Shown here one piece after another: positions 28,421 to 37,974 of a stretch of DNA of 64,000 nucleotides. Within the stretch, counting starts at the first letter, position 1. Every line of letters starts with the position of its first letter. The translations under genes and the position numbers were made by a program. Origin of the DNA: Ferruginibacter sp. (lineage in GTDB: Bacteria; Bacteroidota; Bacteroidia; Chitinophagales; Chitinophagaceae); the NCBI GenBank assembly GCA_019638485.1, contig JAHBTP010000001.1, positions 1,444,445-1,508,444 of the forward strand, in the 5' to 3' direction. Below the pieces are notes generated by a model, which saw nothing but the letters and a program-made list of their open reading frames with translations, was not told where the DNA came from and did not search any database.

Positions 28421-29578
28421 TTATTCAGCCCAACTCATCACATAATTCGGATCTTCTATTTCCAATGCTGCCTTAGTCATTTTTAAAGGTCTGAAAGTAT
28501 CTACCATAACGGCCAGTTCCTTTGTTTCCTTTGCACCTATACTTTTTTCAACCGCACCCGGTTGTGGGCCATGTACAATTCCGGCAGGATGTAAGGTAAT
28601 CATACCACGGGTTACATGCTTACGACTCATAAACTCACCATCTACATAATACAATAGCTCATCGCTATCAATATTACTATGTGCATAGGGAGCCGGAATC
28701 GCTTGAGGATGATAATCATACATCCTAGGTACAAATGAGCACACTACCATAGCACTTGTTTCAAATGTTTGATGAATGGGTGGAGGCATGTGAACTCGAC
28801 CTGTGATTGGCTCAAAATCATGGATACTAAATGCAAAAGGATAACAACATCCATCCCATCCTACAACATCGAAAGGATGTGTACCATAATGAAATCCATA
28901 CAACCATTTTTCTTTGTGCATCTTTACTAAGAAATCACCTTTCTCATCTCTTGGATTTAAATTTTGCGGAACCCGTATATCTCGCTCACAAAATGGAGAA
29001 TGTTCCAATAACTGACCATACGGAGACAAATATCGCTTAGGAAAACGAAGCGGATGAAATGATTCTACAATAAACAACCTGTTATTGGCATCATTAAATT
29101 TCATTTGATAAATACAACCACGAGGTACAACCAAATAATCACCATAACCAAATTCCAAATCACCATAGCAAGTGGAAAGCACTCCGCTACCTTCATGTAC
29201 AAAAATCATTTCGTCTCCATCAGAATTCTTATAAAAATAACCTTCTGTACCCGATTGAGGAGCTGCCAAACTGATGTGTACATCATCATTCACCAAAACA
29301 GGTTTCCGGCTACTCAAATAATCCTTTTCCGGTTTTACTTTAAACCCTTCAAAACTTCGGTGTTTCAACATTTTCTCCTCCGCAATCTCAGGCATCACAT
29401 TAATCGGCTCATCTACCTTAACTATATATGTAGGTGGATGGATATGGTACAGTAATGAATAATCATTTGAAAAACCCTCAGTAGAAACCAATTGTTCAAA
29501 ATACAAATTCCCATCAGGCTTGCGAAACTGAACGTGTCGCTTATGCGGGATTTTGCCCGCTTTATGATAATGTGGCAT
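28421..29578 (-). CDS. hmgA: Homogentisate 1,2-dioxygenase
   Basis: Fe(II) enzyme that opens the ring of homogentisate to maleylacetoacetate in tyrosine and phenylalanine breakdown. The 385 residues show the family start (MPHYHKAGKIPHKRHVQFRK), a cupin region (EGYFYKNSDGDEMIFVHEGS) and a C-terminal segment with likely metal ligands in PPPIHQTFETSAM and IVHGPQPGAVE. It is shorter than the 430-450-residue proteobacterial and human enzymes, as expected for the Bacteroidota group. Other pathway genes are not adjacent, so it is a stand-alone unit. A TACATTCG box upstream (29599-29606) is a one-mismatch -7 candidate. Confidence 0.9.
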   Translation of the reverse strand: MPHYHKAGKIPHKRHVQFRKPDGNLYFEQLVSTEGFSNDYSLLYHIHPPTYIVKVDEPINVMPEIAEEKMLKHRSFEGFKVKPEKDYLSSRKPVLVNDDVHISLAAPQSGTEGYFYKNSDGDEMIFVHEGSGVLSTCYGDLEFGYGDYLVVPRGCIYQMKFNDANNRLFIVESFHPLRFPKRYLSPYGQLLEHSPFCERDIRVPQNLNPRDEKGDFLVKMHKEKWLYGFHYGTHPFDVVGWDGCCYPFAFSIHDFEPITGRVHMPPPIHQTFETSAMVVCSFVPRMYDYHPQAIPAPYAHSNIDSDELLYYVDGEFMSRKHVTRGMITLHPAGIVHGPQPGAVEKSIGAKETKELAVMVDTFRPLKMTKAALEIEDPNYVMSWAE

Positions 29579-29760
29579 AATAATTTTTTAAAAATAAACG
29601 AATGTAAATATCAGTATCAACAACACCTCTATCCTGTACAAAGCGATTTTACCAGAAAGCAATATTTCCAGTTTCGCTTATCTATAGGATAGATAAAATT
29701 CCGATAAAAAGGCATAATGTTGTATTACGTTCCTTTTCAAATTTACGTCAAATAAAACAA

Positions 29761-30261
29761 TTGCCCGTGGTGCAAATTGGTTTAATATCTGACACCCATA
29801 GCTACCTCGATCCTTCGGTTATTACACATTTTAATTCGTGTGATGAAATATGGCATGCCGGCGACTTTGGCTCATCCGAAATAGCTACTCAACTTGAAGC
29901 TGTTAAGCCATTACGAGGTGTTTTCGGAAATATAGACGGCATGGCTATCCGGCAGCGATTTCCGGAACAGCATATTTTTACTATTGAAAAAACCACCGTG
30001 GTGATGCAACATATCGGTGGGTATCCGGGAAGATACGCACCGGGCATTAAAGATGTTATTCAACAAAATAATGCAGGCATATTTATTAGCGGTCACTCAC
30101 ATATCCTAAGAGTAATGTATGATGATAAACTAAATTGCCTTCATCTCAATCCGGGAGCAGCAGGGAAACAAGGCTGGCATAAAGTACGTACCATTATACG
30201 TTTTGCCATTGAAGAAACTGAAATCAAAAACTGCGAAGTAATTGAATTAGGTAAAAGATAA
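29761..30261 (+). CDS. YfcE-type metallophosphoesterase
   Basis: Small calcineurin-fold phosphodiesterase of 166 residues with the metal motifs ISDTHSY, HAGDFG, GNIDG and GHSHILR. Family members hydrolyse phosphodiester model substrates, and the physiological substrate is usually unknown. There is no ATG at the 5' end of the frame. The possible starts are TTG at 29761 or GTG at 29767 or 29770, just before VQIGLISDTHS. The domain starts within a few residues, so all three fit. It ends 47 bp from the convergent TolB-like gene. Confidence 0.87.
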   Translation: MPVVQIGLISDTHSYLDPSVITHFNSCDEIWHAGDFGSSEIATQLEAVKPLRGVFGNIDGMAIRQRFPEQHIFTIEKTTVVMQHIGGYPGRYAPGIKDVIQQNNAGIFISGHSHILRVMYDDKLNCLHLNPGAAGKQGWHKVRTIIRFAIEETEIKNCEVIELGKR

Positions 30262-30307
30262 TTATCCTACAATTACTCCGCAGTATTATAATACGTTATT
30301 TGAAAAA

Positions 30308-31378
30308 TTAATCTACCCAGTCTGCAATAAATATATTGGTATCGTGCGTACCTCCATTGTTTCTATTGCTGCTAAATACAATTCTTTTGCCATCAGGGCT
30401 AAACATGGGGAAAGCATCAAAACCTTTATCTCTAGAAACTTTTTTAAGATTTGTTCCATCTGCATTTATTGTGTACATATTAAATGGGAATCCCCGCTTG
30501 TGTTCATAATTACTACAAAAGATAATATTTCCATCAGGCATAAAATTAGGAGCCCAATTTGCTTGCCCAAGATGTGTTAATTGCTTTGCATCGCTTCCAT
30601 CCACATTAGCCATCCATAATTCCATTTTTGTAGGAGCCACTAACCCTTGTGCAAGTAATTCATTATACTCTTTCAATTCAGCATCTGTTGAAGGCCGAGA
30701 TGCTCTCCACAAAATCTTTTTACCATCGGGGCTAAACCACGCACCTCCATCATATCCCGGTGCATGGGTTATGCGTTTCACACCTTTCCCGTTTAGCTTC
30801 ATGGTATATAATTCAAGATCCCCATCACGCATTGAAGTAAAAACAATTAAATCACCCTTTGGTGAAATAGTTGCCTCACCATCATATCCCTTTGTTTTAG
30901 TGAGCTGTTTTACTATTCTGCCATTTGTATCTGCTTTAAAAATATCGTACCCCGGATATATAGGCCATATATACTTATTACCATATTTGGAACGATCCGG
31001 AACCGGTGGACAATCTTTATTATCTAAATGTGTAGAAGCATAAACAATGTGTTTCCCATCTGGATAAAAGTAAGCACAGGTTGTACGGCCGGTACCGGTA
31101 CTCACTAATTTCGGAACAAAAGGCTCACCGGATTCAGGTATTTTACCCATCCAGATTTGATCACAGGGTATCCCATTCTTTACATCAGTACGTTGGAAAA
31201 TCAAATACTTGCCATCATAACTAAAATAGGCTTCCGCATTATCACCACCAAAGGTCAATTGACGAAGATTCTTAAAATGCATCTCGCCCTCAAAATGAAT
31301 ACTGTCATTTTGTGCTTCAACCGGAATATAAATCGAACACAAAATCATTAATATCAAACTTGAAAACAATTGCTTCAT
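30308..31378 (-). CDS. Exported TolB-like beta-propeller protein
   Basis: 356 residues with a signal peptide (MKQLFSSLILMILCSIYIPV, cleavage near EAQ) and at least five WD40-like/PD40 blades of the TolB kind (AEAYFSYDGKYLIFQR, CAYFYPDGKHIVYAS, ATISPKGDLIVFTS, AWFSPDGKKILWRAS, PMFSPDGKRIVFSS). Such propellers usually bind proteins or accompany periplasmic peptidases, and no enzyme domain is fused here. It is divergent from the TPR lipoprotein gene. Confidence 0.85.
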   Translation of the reverse strand: MKQLFSSLILMILCSIYIPVEAQNDSIHFEGEMHFKNLRQLTFGGDNAEAYFSYDGKYLIFQRTDVKNGIPCDQIWMGKIPESGEPFVPKLVSTGTGRTTCAYFYPDGKHIVYASTHLDNKDCPPVPDRSKYGNKYIWPIYPGYDIFKADTNGRIVKQLTKTKGYDGEATISPKGDLIVFTSMRDGDLELYTMKLNGKGVKRITHAPGYDGGAWFSPDGKKILWRASRPSTDAELKEYNELLAQGLVAPTKMELWMANVDGSDAKQLTHLGQANWAPNFMPDGNIIFCSNYEHKRGFPFNMYTINADGTNLKKVSRDKGFDAFPMFSPDGKRIVFSSNRNNGGTHDTNIFIADWVD

Positions 31379-31399
31379 AATACCTGAATTTTAAAGCGG

Positions 31400-31407
31400 C
31401 AAAGATA
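31400..31407 (-). promoter_or_regulatory. Probable -7 box for the TolB-like gene
   Basis: Minus-strand TATCTTTG matches TAnnTTTG and lies 21 bp before the ATG at 31378. The upstream -33 element is not recognisable. Confidence 0.55.
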
Positions 31408-31453
31408 TTAATACACACCCGCTAAATCATGCAGGTTTTGTCATCAAATGGTC

Positions 31454-31461
31454 TAATTTTG
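31454..31461 (+). promoter_or_regulatory. Probable -7 box for the TPR lipoprotein
   Basis: TAATTTTG matches TAnnTTTG and ends 6 bp before the preferred ATG at 31468. This suggests a leaderless transcript and supports that start over the upstream in-frame ATG at 31429. Confidence 0.5.
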
Positions 31462-31467
31462 AACCTA

Positions 31468-32250
31468 ATGAAAGAGAGAATTGTTTATCTATCGCTCGTA
31501 TTATTTTTTTCCTGCACGCAACCTGCTGCACATAAACAAAAAGAAAAGGCAGAAACTCCGGAGCAATCATTGCGAGATAGTATGGCCAAGTATCCTGACT
31601 CTTTAATCTTTGTTGAAGATCTCATCCAGCTTTATAGAGACAGTAACCAATACAATAAGGCTATATCAGAAACAGAAAAACAAATTTCCAGATTCCCGGC
31701 AAACGACCGCCTCTATGATATTTTAGCCACCCTTTATTTTGAAAATGAAGACACCACATTAGCTGCTTCAACATTTGAAAAAGCTTTTGCCTTAGCACCC
31801 GGAACTCATTATGCGATTTCTCTGGGGACCATGTATGCGTACACCGCCAATCCAAGAGCATTAACGCTAATGGATACGCTAATCCTGGTTAATCCTGAAA
31901 TGACATCCGAAGCCGATTTCATCAAAGGATTGTATTTTAGTGCCACAGCCAATTATCAAAAGGCTATTAGTCTTTTTGATACATGCATTCATGAAAGGCT
32001 AACTTTTATGGAAGCTTACCGAGAGAAATCCTGGGCATTATTTCAATTAGGAAAATACCAAGAGGCCCTAGGAGTTATTAATACCGCCATAACTTTGCAA
32101 AATAACTTTGAAGAAGGTTATTTTTATAAAGGGAAGTATCTTGAGAAACTTAACCGACCAACAGAAGCGGCGGAAGCTTATCAAATGGCTCTTTTATATG
32201 CCCCTGATTATGAAGAAGCACAAGAAGCGTTAAATCGTTTAGAAAAATAA
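31468..32250 (+). CDS. TPR-repeat lipoprotein
   Basis: 260 residues starting MKERIVYLSLVLFFSCTQPA, an SPII signal with the lipobox LFFSC. The mature part is a chain of tetratricopeptide repeats (YNKAISETEKQISRFPANDR, LAASTFEKAFALAPGTHYAI, YQKAISLFDTCIHERLTFME, PTEAAEAYQMALLYAPDYEE), a fold for protein-protein contact. I chose this start because the lipobox sits at the right distance and a -7 box lies directly upstream. It precedes rpe by 10 bp and is probably co-transcribed. The partner is unknown. Confidence 0.85.
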   Translation: MKERIVYLSLVLFFSCTQPAAHKQKEKAETPEQSLRDSMAKYPDSLIFVEDLIQLYRDSNQYNKAISETEKQISRFPANDRLYDILATLYFENEDTTLAASTFEKAFALAPGTHYAISLGTMYAYTANPRALTLMDTLILVNPEMTSEADFIKGLYFSATANYQKAISLFDTCIHERLTFMEAYREKSWALFQLGKYQEALGVINTAITLQNNFEEGYFYKGKYLEKLNRPTEAAEAYQMALLYAPDYEEAQEALNRLEK

Positions 32251-32260
32251 AATATACTTT

Positions 32261-32911
32261 ATGCCAATCATAGCGCCCTCCCTATTATCTGCAAATTTTT
32301 TAAAATTAGAAGATGACTGCAAAATGCTTAATGAGAGCAAGGCAGATTGGTTTCACCTGGATGTGATGGATGGCCGTTTTGTTCCCAATATTTCTTTTGG
32401 CCCTATGCTTGTAGAGTTTTTCAGAAAATCAACTCATAAAACCTGTGATGTTCATTTAATGATTGAAGAGCCTGAAAAATATGCTGATGCATTTAAAAAG
32501 GCCGGTGCCGACATTTTGACCGTTCATGTGGAAGCATGCAAACATTTACACCGTAATATCCAACAAATTTCCTCTTTAGGTATGAAACCCGGGGTGGCTA
32601 TAAATCCGCATACACCGTTAAATACGCTTGAGAATATTCTTCAAGATATTTACTTAGTATGCCTTATGAGTGTTAATCCCGGATTTGGAGGGCAATCATT
32701 TATCTCTCATTCATATCAAAAAATCAGTCAGTTAAAAAAGATGATTAAAGATAGAGGTCTAAACGTACTCATTGAAGTGGATGGCGGTGTTTCGCCAAGT
32801 AATGCTAAGGCCATTGTTGATGCCGGTGCAGATGTATTAGTTGCCGGGAATGCTGTTTTTAAAGCCCCAAATCCACAGGTAGCAATAGACACATTAAAAG
32901 CCATAGGATAA
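32261..32911 (+). CDS. rpe: Ribulose-phosphate 3-epimerase
   Basis: Interconverts ribulose-5-phosphate and xylulose-5-phosphate in the pentose phosphate pathway. The 216 residues of this TIM barrel show APSLLSANFLKL, WFHLDVMDGRFVPNISFG, CDVHLMIEEPEKY, MSVNPGFGGQSFI and LIEVDGGVSPSNA, all standard catalytic and phosphate-binding motifs. The gene sits between a TPR lipoprotein and a TonB receptor in the same direction. Confidence 0.97.
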   Translation: MPIIAPSLLSANFLKLEDDCKMLNESKADWFHLDVMDGRFVPNISFGPMLVEFFRKSTHKTCDVHLMIEEPEKYADAFKKAGADILTVHVEACKHLHRNIQQISSLGMKPGVAINPHTPLNTLENILQDIYLVCLMSVNPGFGGQSFISHSYQKISQLKKMIKDRGLNVLIEVDGGVSPSNAKAIVDAGADVLVAGNAVFKAPNPQVAIDTLKAIG

Positions 32912-32942
32912 CCAATAAATCAGAATATATTATCTTCAACCC

Positions 32943-35447
32943 ATGATGAGATGGCTAACTGCTATTCTACTGCTTTTTGCTAATTGTATTTATGCGCAAC
33001 ACAAACAAGCCACTATTTCAGGAAAAATAGTGGATGAGGAAGATAAGCCCATATCAGGAGTATCTGTAACCATTCTTGGAAAGCAAAGAGGAGTTATTTC
33101 GTCAGACAGTGGCACCTTTACTATCCACGTTCCTGCACACCAAACTATTTCCTTAATTTTTACTCATACCAATTACTTATCGCAACAAAGAAATTATTAC
33201 CTTAATACTAACGAGCAAGAGTACACGCATATTAGCTTAAACCATGGGAAAGGACAATTAGCAGAAGTAGTTATAAAAAATGATCCTTCCAGAAAAGAAC
33301 CGGGAATGATAACCATCAACCCTAAACTCAGCCATGCCATACCTTCAACAACCGGTGGTGTAGAGGCCTTAATAAAAACACTGGTAGGAAGCAACAATGA
33401 GCTGACTTCTCAATACAATGTACGTGGTGGCAATTATGATGAGAACTTGGTTTATATTAATGATTTTGAAGTATATCGCCCTTATTTAATAAGTAGTGGA
33501 CAGCAAGAAGGCCTTAGCCTAATTAATCCGGAACTTGCCCGCAAAGTGAATTTTTATACCGGAGGATTTCAATCAAGATATGGTGACAAAATGAGTAGCG
33601 TATTGGATATTGAATATAAGAAGCCTGTTGCTTTTGGGGGCTCTGCCTACACCAGTTTACTTGAACAAGGCATACACATAGAAGGGGTTGGTTTTAAAAA
33701 CAAACTGAGTTTCCTTATTGGAGCGCGAAATAAAAGCAACCGCAATTTGCTAAGCAGTCAGCCTACCGTTGGTGCCTATTTACCCGCAGCATCAGATATA
33801 CAAGGACAGATTACTTATACGCTAAATAACAATTGGCAAATTGATTTATTGGGTATTTATGCAGTTTCGCGGTTTACCTTTAATCCGGAATCTGTTAAAA
33901 AAACAACCTCTGTTTTTTCTCCATATTTTACTGCAAACCTTGGATTGGATATTTATTTTGAAGGACAGGAGCGCGACAGATACAACACCTTGCTTGGAGG
34001 AATCACTATTCATCAAAGAATAAATAAAAATCTTGCCTTTAAATGGATAGCCTCACGCTTTAGTGACCGGGAGCAGGAATATTTTGATATTGGGGCTGCT
34101 TATTTATTCGGCAACCGAGATTTTGACCGACAAAGTTCAACCTTCGGTGAAATCATTAATCCAATGGGAGCGGGATATTATCAGGACTATGCGCGCAATA
34201 AATTAGATATTGATGTTTGGAGTGTGGCTCATAAAGGTTTTTTTGAAGCAGGTAACCATTCTGTACAATGGGGCGTCAATTGGGAACAATCAACAATTAG
34301 TGATCAACTAAAGCAATGGCAATACCGCGACTCAGCTGGATATTCATTGCCGGTACAAACCGATGATAACTTTAATTTATATTACAACGCTCATTCTGCT
34401 ATCCGATTAAATATTAATAAATACAGTGGTTATCTTCAGGATAGTTGGCGCTTAAGAAATAAAAAAAGTGATTTTAATATCACCGGCGGTGTTAGAGCTA
34501 ATTATAATGACCTTAACGAAGAGTGGTTAATCAGTCCCAGAATCCAAATGCTGTACAAACCTAATAAGAAACAAAATATTATTTACAAGGCTGCAGCCGG
34601 GCTTTACCAACAACCCCCTTTTTATCGTGAATTAAGAGACTATAACGGTAACGTACATACGAATATTAGAGCACAAAAAAGTATGCAGGCTGTTATTGGA
34701 TTTGACTATGCTTTTACCGGAGCTAATGATAAGCCCATGCGTTTTACCACCGAAGCGTATTATAAAAACATGTGGAATGTAATTCCTTATGATATTGATA
34801 ATGTAAAAATTAGATACCTAAACAACTTTACGGCTAAAGCCTATGCAACTGGAGTGGAGTTTCGTTTGTATGGTGAATTACTCAAGGATGCCGAAAGTTG
34901 GATTAGTTTAGGATTTATGCGTACAAGAGAGAATCTGGATAATGATTTTTATTATAATTATTATAATGCAGCAGGTGAATTAATCACATCAAACAGCAGC
35001 GATAAGATAGCCGCTGATAGTACAAAAATAAATGTAGGTTATGTAAGAAGACCATCAGATCGTTTAATTACAGCAGGATTATTTTTGCAGGACTACCTAA
35101 CTACTAATAAGAATTTTAGGATATACCTCAATATAATTTACGGAAGTAATATGCCATTCAATATCCCCAATAGCACAAAATACAGAAATGGGCTAACCAT
35201 AAATCCATACATCAGGGCAGATATTGGAATGAGTGTATTATTATTAAAAGAAAGAACCAAACGAAGAAGCCATGATCCCTTCCGTGCATTAGAAAGCGCA
35301 TGGTTCAGTTTGGAAATATTTAATATTATCAATAGAGAAAATACTATCAGCTATCAGCTAATCCGTGATTTTTCTAACTATACCTATGCCATACCCAATA
35401 GACTAACACCCAGGTTAGTAAACTTTAAATTACTAACACGATTTTAA
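32943..35447 (+). CDS. TonB-dependent receptor with carboxypeptidase-like N-terminal domain
   Basis: 834 residues. The signal peptide (MMRWLTAILLLFANCIYAQ) is followed by a carboxypeptidase-D-regulatory-like domain (ISGKIVDEEDKPISGVSVTI), a plug (TLVGSNNELTSQYNVRGGNY, GGFQSRYGDKMSSVLDIEY) and an outer-membrane barrel ending FKLLTRF. This architecture is common among Bacteroidota receptors that are not SusC-type; no SusD partner follows. The substrate is unknown. It lies 31 bp after rpe and could belong to the same transcript. Confidence 0.88.
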   Translation: MMRWLTAILLLFANCIYAQHKQATISGKIVDEEDKPISGVSVTILGKQRGVISSDSGTFTIHVPAHQTISLIFTHTNYLSQQRNYYLNTNEQEYTHISLNHGKGQLAEVVIKNDPSRKEPGMITINPKLSHAIPSTTGGVEALIKTLVGSNNELTSQYNVRGGNYDENLVYINDFEVYRPYLISSGQQEGLSLINPELARKVNFYTGGFQSRYGDKMSSVLDIEYKKPVAFGGSAYTSLLEQGIHIEGVGFKNKLSFLIGARNKSNRNLLSSQPTVGAYLPAASDIQGQITYTLNNNWQIDLLGIYAVSRFTFNPESVKKTTSVFSPYFTANLGLDIYFEGQERDRYNTLLGGITIHQRINKNLAFKWIASRFSDREQEYFDIGAAYLFGNRDFDRQSSTFGEIINPMGAGYYQDYARNKLDIDVWSVAHKGFFEAGNHSVQWGVNWEQSTISDQLKQWQYRDSAGYSLPVQTDDNFNLYYNAHSAIRLNINKYSGYLQDSWRLRNKKSDFNITGGVRANYNDLNEEWLISPRIQMLYKPNKKQNIIYKAAAGLYQQPPFYRELRDYNGNVHTNIRAQKSMQAVIGFDYAFTGANDKPMRFTTEAYYKNMWNVIPYDIDNVKIRYLNNFTAKAYATGVEFRLYGELLKDAESWISLGFMRTRENLDNDFYYNYYNAAGELITSNSSDKIAADSTKINVGYVRRPSDRLITAGLFLQDYLTTNKNFRIYLNIIYGSNMPFNIPNSTKYRNGLTINPYIRADIGMSVLLLKERTKRRSHDPFRALESAWFSLEIFNIINRENTISYQLIRDFSNYTYAIPNRLTPRLVNFKLLTRF

Positions 35448-35614
35448 GTTAACATATTAACTGTTAAATCAATACCACATTGAAAATAATTAACTTTTCC
35501 ACCTTGACTTTTCATTTGTTAATAATTAAATTAGTAAACTGAAATCTCCGTAATTATTTTGGGGATGCAATAATTTTTCACGTACCATAAATGCGAAATG
35601 CATTTGTACATTAA

Positions 35615-36601
35615 ATGTTTAACATCTTGACAGAAACCATTATTAACCTCGACACCGTAAATCCTATCGAATTTTTTGGAGTAAACAACGGAAAGCTAGA
35701 CATTTTAAAGAAACAGTTCCCATTATTAAAGATCCTGAGCCGCGGGACACAATTAAAACTGAGCGGCGCACCAGAACAAATTGAAGGAGCTAAAGAAAAA
35801 ATTGATTTATTAATTCAGTACCTGCAACGTAATGGACACATGAGCGAGAATTATTTTGAACAGATACTGGGAGGTGATGATGAAAAGACCATTGACAATT
35901 TCATGGATCGCCATCCGAATGACGTTTTGGTTTTTGGACCAAACGGAAAAACTGTTCGTGCCCGAACCGCTAATCAGAAGATGATGGTACAGGCCTGCGA
36001 CAAAAACGATATTCTGTTCGCTATTGGCCCTGCCGGTACAGGTAAGACATACACTGCAGTAGCATTAGCCGTTAGAGCACTTAAAAATAAAGTGGTAAAG
36101 AAAATTATTCTTACCCGCCCTGCCGTTGAAGCAGGAGAAAGTTTAGGGTTTTTACCCGGCGACCTGAAAGAAAAGATTGACCCATACCTCAGGCCTTTAT
36201 ATGATGCCTTAGACGACATGATTCCTGCAGACAAGCTTGGTTATTATATGAGTACACGAACTATTGAAATTGCCCCATTAGCTTATATGCGTGGACGAAC
36301 TTTGGATAATGCTTTTATTATTTTAGATGAAGCCCAAAACGCAAATGACCTGCAAATTAAAATGTTCCTTACCAGGATTGGCCCAAATGCAAAAGCAATC
36401 ATTACTGGCGACCCAACTCAAATTGACCTACCAAAAAATCAACATAGTGGCTTGTTTAAAGCTACTCGTATATTGAAGAATATTGATGGGATAGCACATA
36501 TCGAATTGAACGAAGAAGATGTTGTTAGGCATAGATTGGTAAAGTCTATTATTAAAGCTTATAACAAAGAAGACGCAAGGTTTAATGATGATAAAAAATA
36601 A
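35615..36601 (+). CDS. PhoH-family ATPase
   Basis: 328 residues with an N-terminal KH-like segment (GVNNGKLDILKKQFPLLKIL) and a PhoH ATPase core: Walker A AIGPAGTGKTYTAV, KIILTRPAVEAGESLGFLPG, Walker B NAFIILDEAQNA and the GDPTQIDLP motif. PhoH proteins are cytoplasmic ATPases linked to RNA metabolism. The exact role is unsettled. Its last 17 bases overlap the start of the YiiX-like lipoprotein gene. Confidence 0.95.
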   Translation: MFNILTETIINLDTVNPIEFFGVNNGKLDILKKQFPLLKILSRGTQLKLSGAPEQIEGAKEKIDLLIQYLQRNGHMSENYFEQILGGDDEKTIDNFMDRHPNDVLVFGPNGKTVRARTANQKMMVQACDKNDILFAIGPAGTGKTYTAVALAVRALKNKVVKKIILTRPAVEAGESLGFLPGDLKEKIDPYLRPLYDALDDMIPADKLGYYMSTRTIEIAPLAYMRGRTLDNAFIILDEAQNANDLQIKMFLTRIGPNAKAIITGDPTQIDLPKNQHSGLFKATRILKNIDGIAHIELNEEDVVRHRLVKSIIKAYNKEDARFNDDKK

Positions 36602-37277
36602 ATTTTATTTGTCTTTTCATTTAAGAAGGTGGCTATTAAGCTGCCTTCTTTTTTTACTATATAGTTGCCAGGATAATAACCCAATATTACCGGCAACTAC
36701 ACACACAAAACAAGATTCATTAAAGGCACAACAGGGTTTGCTAAATGCATATAAACACATTTCAGAAATTGAACCTGAAATAAAAACCGGTGACCTTATT
36801 ACCAGAACCGGCAACGATTTTACTAGCGAATCATTAAGATTGCTGAACCGCAGAAACACAACCTATTCACACTGTGGAATAGCAAGCATTGAAAACGACA
36901 CGGTTTTTGTATATCATGCCCTTGGCGGTGAATTTAATCCAGACCAACGCTTACGTAAAGACCCATTTAAGGTTTTTGCTAGCCCACTTGAAAACAGAGG
37001 TATCGGATTATTCAGGTTTAACCAGCCATTAATGCTTTCGCCGGTCCTTGACACAGTAAAAAGTTGGAAAAATGCAGGGCTCACCTTTGACATGGACTTT
37101 GATTTAACCACCAACGATAAAATGTACTGTGCTGAGTTTGTTGCAAAGGCATATAGTGCCGGAACACAAAACATATTGAAATTCAACACCAGCCGAATTA
37201 AAGACTTTGTATTCATAGGTGTTGATGACGTGTTTATGAATCCTAATGCCCATATCATTAAACGTATTAAATATTGA
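36585..37277 (+). CDS. YiiX-like (NlpC/P60-superfamily) lipoprotein hydrolase
   Basis: 230 residues with a lipoprotein signal (RRWLLSCLLFLLYSCQDN). The body reads like the YiiX/YebB permuted papain-fold group: TGDLITRTGNDFTSESLRL, the putative catalytic His in TTYSHCGIASI and the putative catalytic Cys in KMYCAEFVAKAYSAG, with His before Cys as expected for a circular permutation. Members are thought to cleave cell-wall peptides or lipids. The start is one of two adjacent ATGs (36585 or 36588) inside the phoH gene, so translation is probably coupled. Confidence 0.85.
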   Translation: MMIKNKFYLSFHLRRWLLSCLLFLLYSCQDNNPILPATTHTKQDSLKAQQGLLNAYKHISEIEPEIKTGDLITRTGNDFTSESLRLLNRRNTTYSHCGIASIENDTVFVYHALGGEFNPDQRLRKDPFKVFASPLENRGIGLFRFNQPLMLSPVLDTVKSWKNAGLTFDMDFDLTTNDKMYCAEFVAKAYSAGTQNILKFNTSRIKDFVFIGVDDVFMNPNAHIIKRIKY

Positions 37278-37283
37278 ATAAGA

Positions 37284-37315
37284 TTGCTATTTTTAAAAAT
37301 TTCCTGCTACTTTTG
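37284..37315 (+). promoter_or_regulatory. Promoter for the first DUF4878-like lipoprotein
   Basis: TTG (37284-37286), a 21-base spacer, then TACTTTTG (37308-37315), a full match to TAnnTTTG. It lies 23 bp before the ATG at 37339. Confidence 0.6.
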
Positions 37316-37338
37316 GTGCTGATACAAAAAAAATAAAA

Positions 37339-37893
37339 ATGAAAAAAATCCTTCTTGCGGTTGCAGTACTTACAACAACTTTTTTATTTAGTTGTAAATC
37401 GGGCGGTGACGACCCCAAAGCAGTTTTAGCCGATTTTTTTACAGCACTTTCAAAAAAAGATATTGCTAAAGCCAAAACCCTAGCCACTGAAGACAGTAAA
37501 CAAATGCTTGACATGATGGAAATGGGTATGAACATGGCTGATAAGGATAGTAAAGGTGCAAAAGAAGATGAAAAATATAAAGCAGAAAACCTAACCTATG
37601 GTGATGCAAAAATTGATGGCGACAAAGCTATTGTACCGGTAACCGAAAAAGTAAGCGGAGAAACCATGAGCTATACACTTAAAAAAGTAAAAGGCACATG
37701 GAAAGTTGCATTCGATAAGCAAACCATCATGACTATGGGAATGGAGAAAATGGGCGATAAGTTAGGTGAAACCCCAAGTGAAGAACTCGATAGCGCAATG
37801 AGTGAATTGGATAAGCTAAATACAGACTCCATAAAAAATATTATAAACGAAGGCCTGAAAGGTGTTGATTCATTAAAAAAACTAACTGAATAA
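37339..37893 (+). CDS. DUF4878-like lipoprotein
   Basis: 184 residues: lipoprotein signal (MKKILLAVAVLTTTFLFSCK), then an NTF2/DUF4878-like domain (DPKAVLADFFTALSKKDIAK, KIDGDKAIVPVTEKVSGETM, MSYTLKKVKGTWKVAFDKQT) and an acidic helical tail (ELDSAMSELDKLNTDSIKNI). Such proteins are small envelope lipoproteins without known activity. It has its own promoter and a terminator 20 bp downstream. A shorter relative follows at 37975. Confidence 0.82.
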   Translation: MKKILLAVAVLTTTFLFSCKSGGDDPKAVLADFFTALSKKDIAKAKTLATEDSKQMLDMMEMGMNMADKDSKGAKEDEKYKAENLTYGDAKIDGDKAIVPVTEKVSGETMSYTLKKVKGTWKVAFDKQTIMTMGMEKMGDKLGETPSEELDSAMSELDKLNTDSIKNIINEGLKGVDSLKKLTE

Positions 37894-37914
37894 GAATTTA
37901 TAACTAACTTAAAA

Positions 37915-37938
37915 AAGCATCCTTACGGGTGCTTTTTT
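37915..37938 (+). terminator. Terminator of the first DUF4878-like gene
   Basis: AAGCATCC pairs with GGGTGCTT (one G-T pair) across TTAC, followed by further T residues. Confidence 0.85.
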
Positions 37939-37974
37939 AATGACCTTAAAGCAAACTAACCTAACTTTACTACT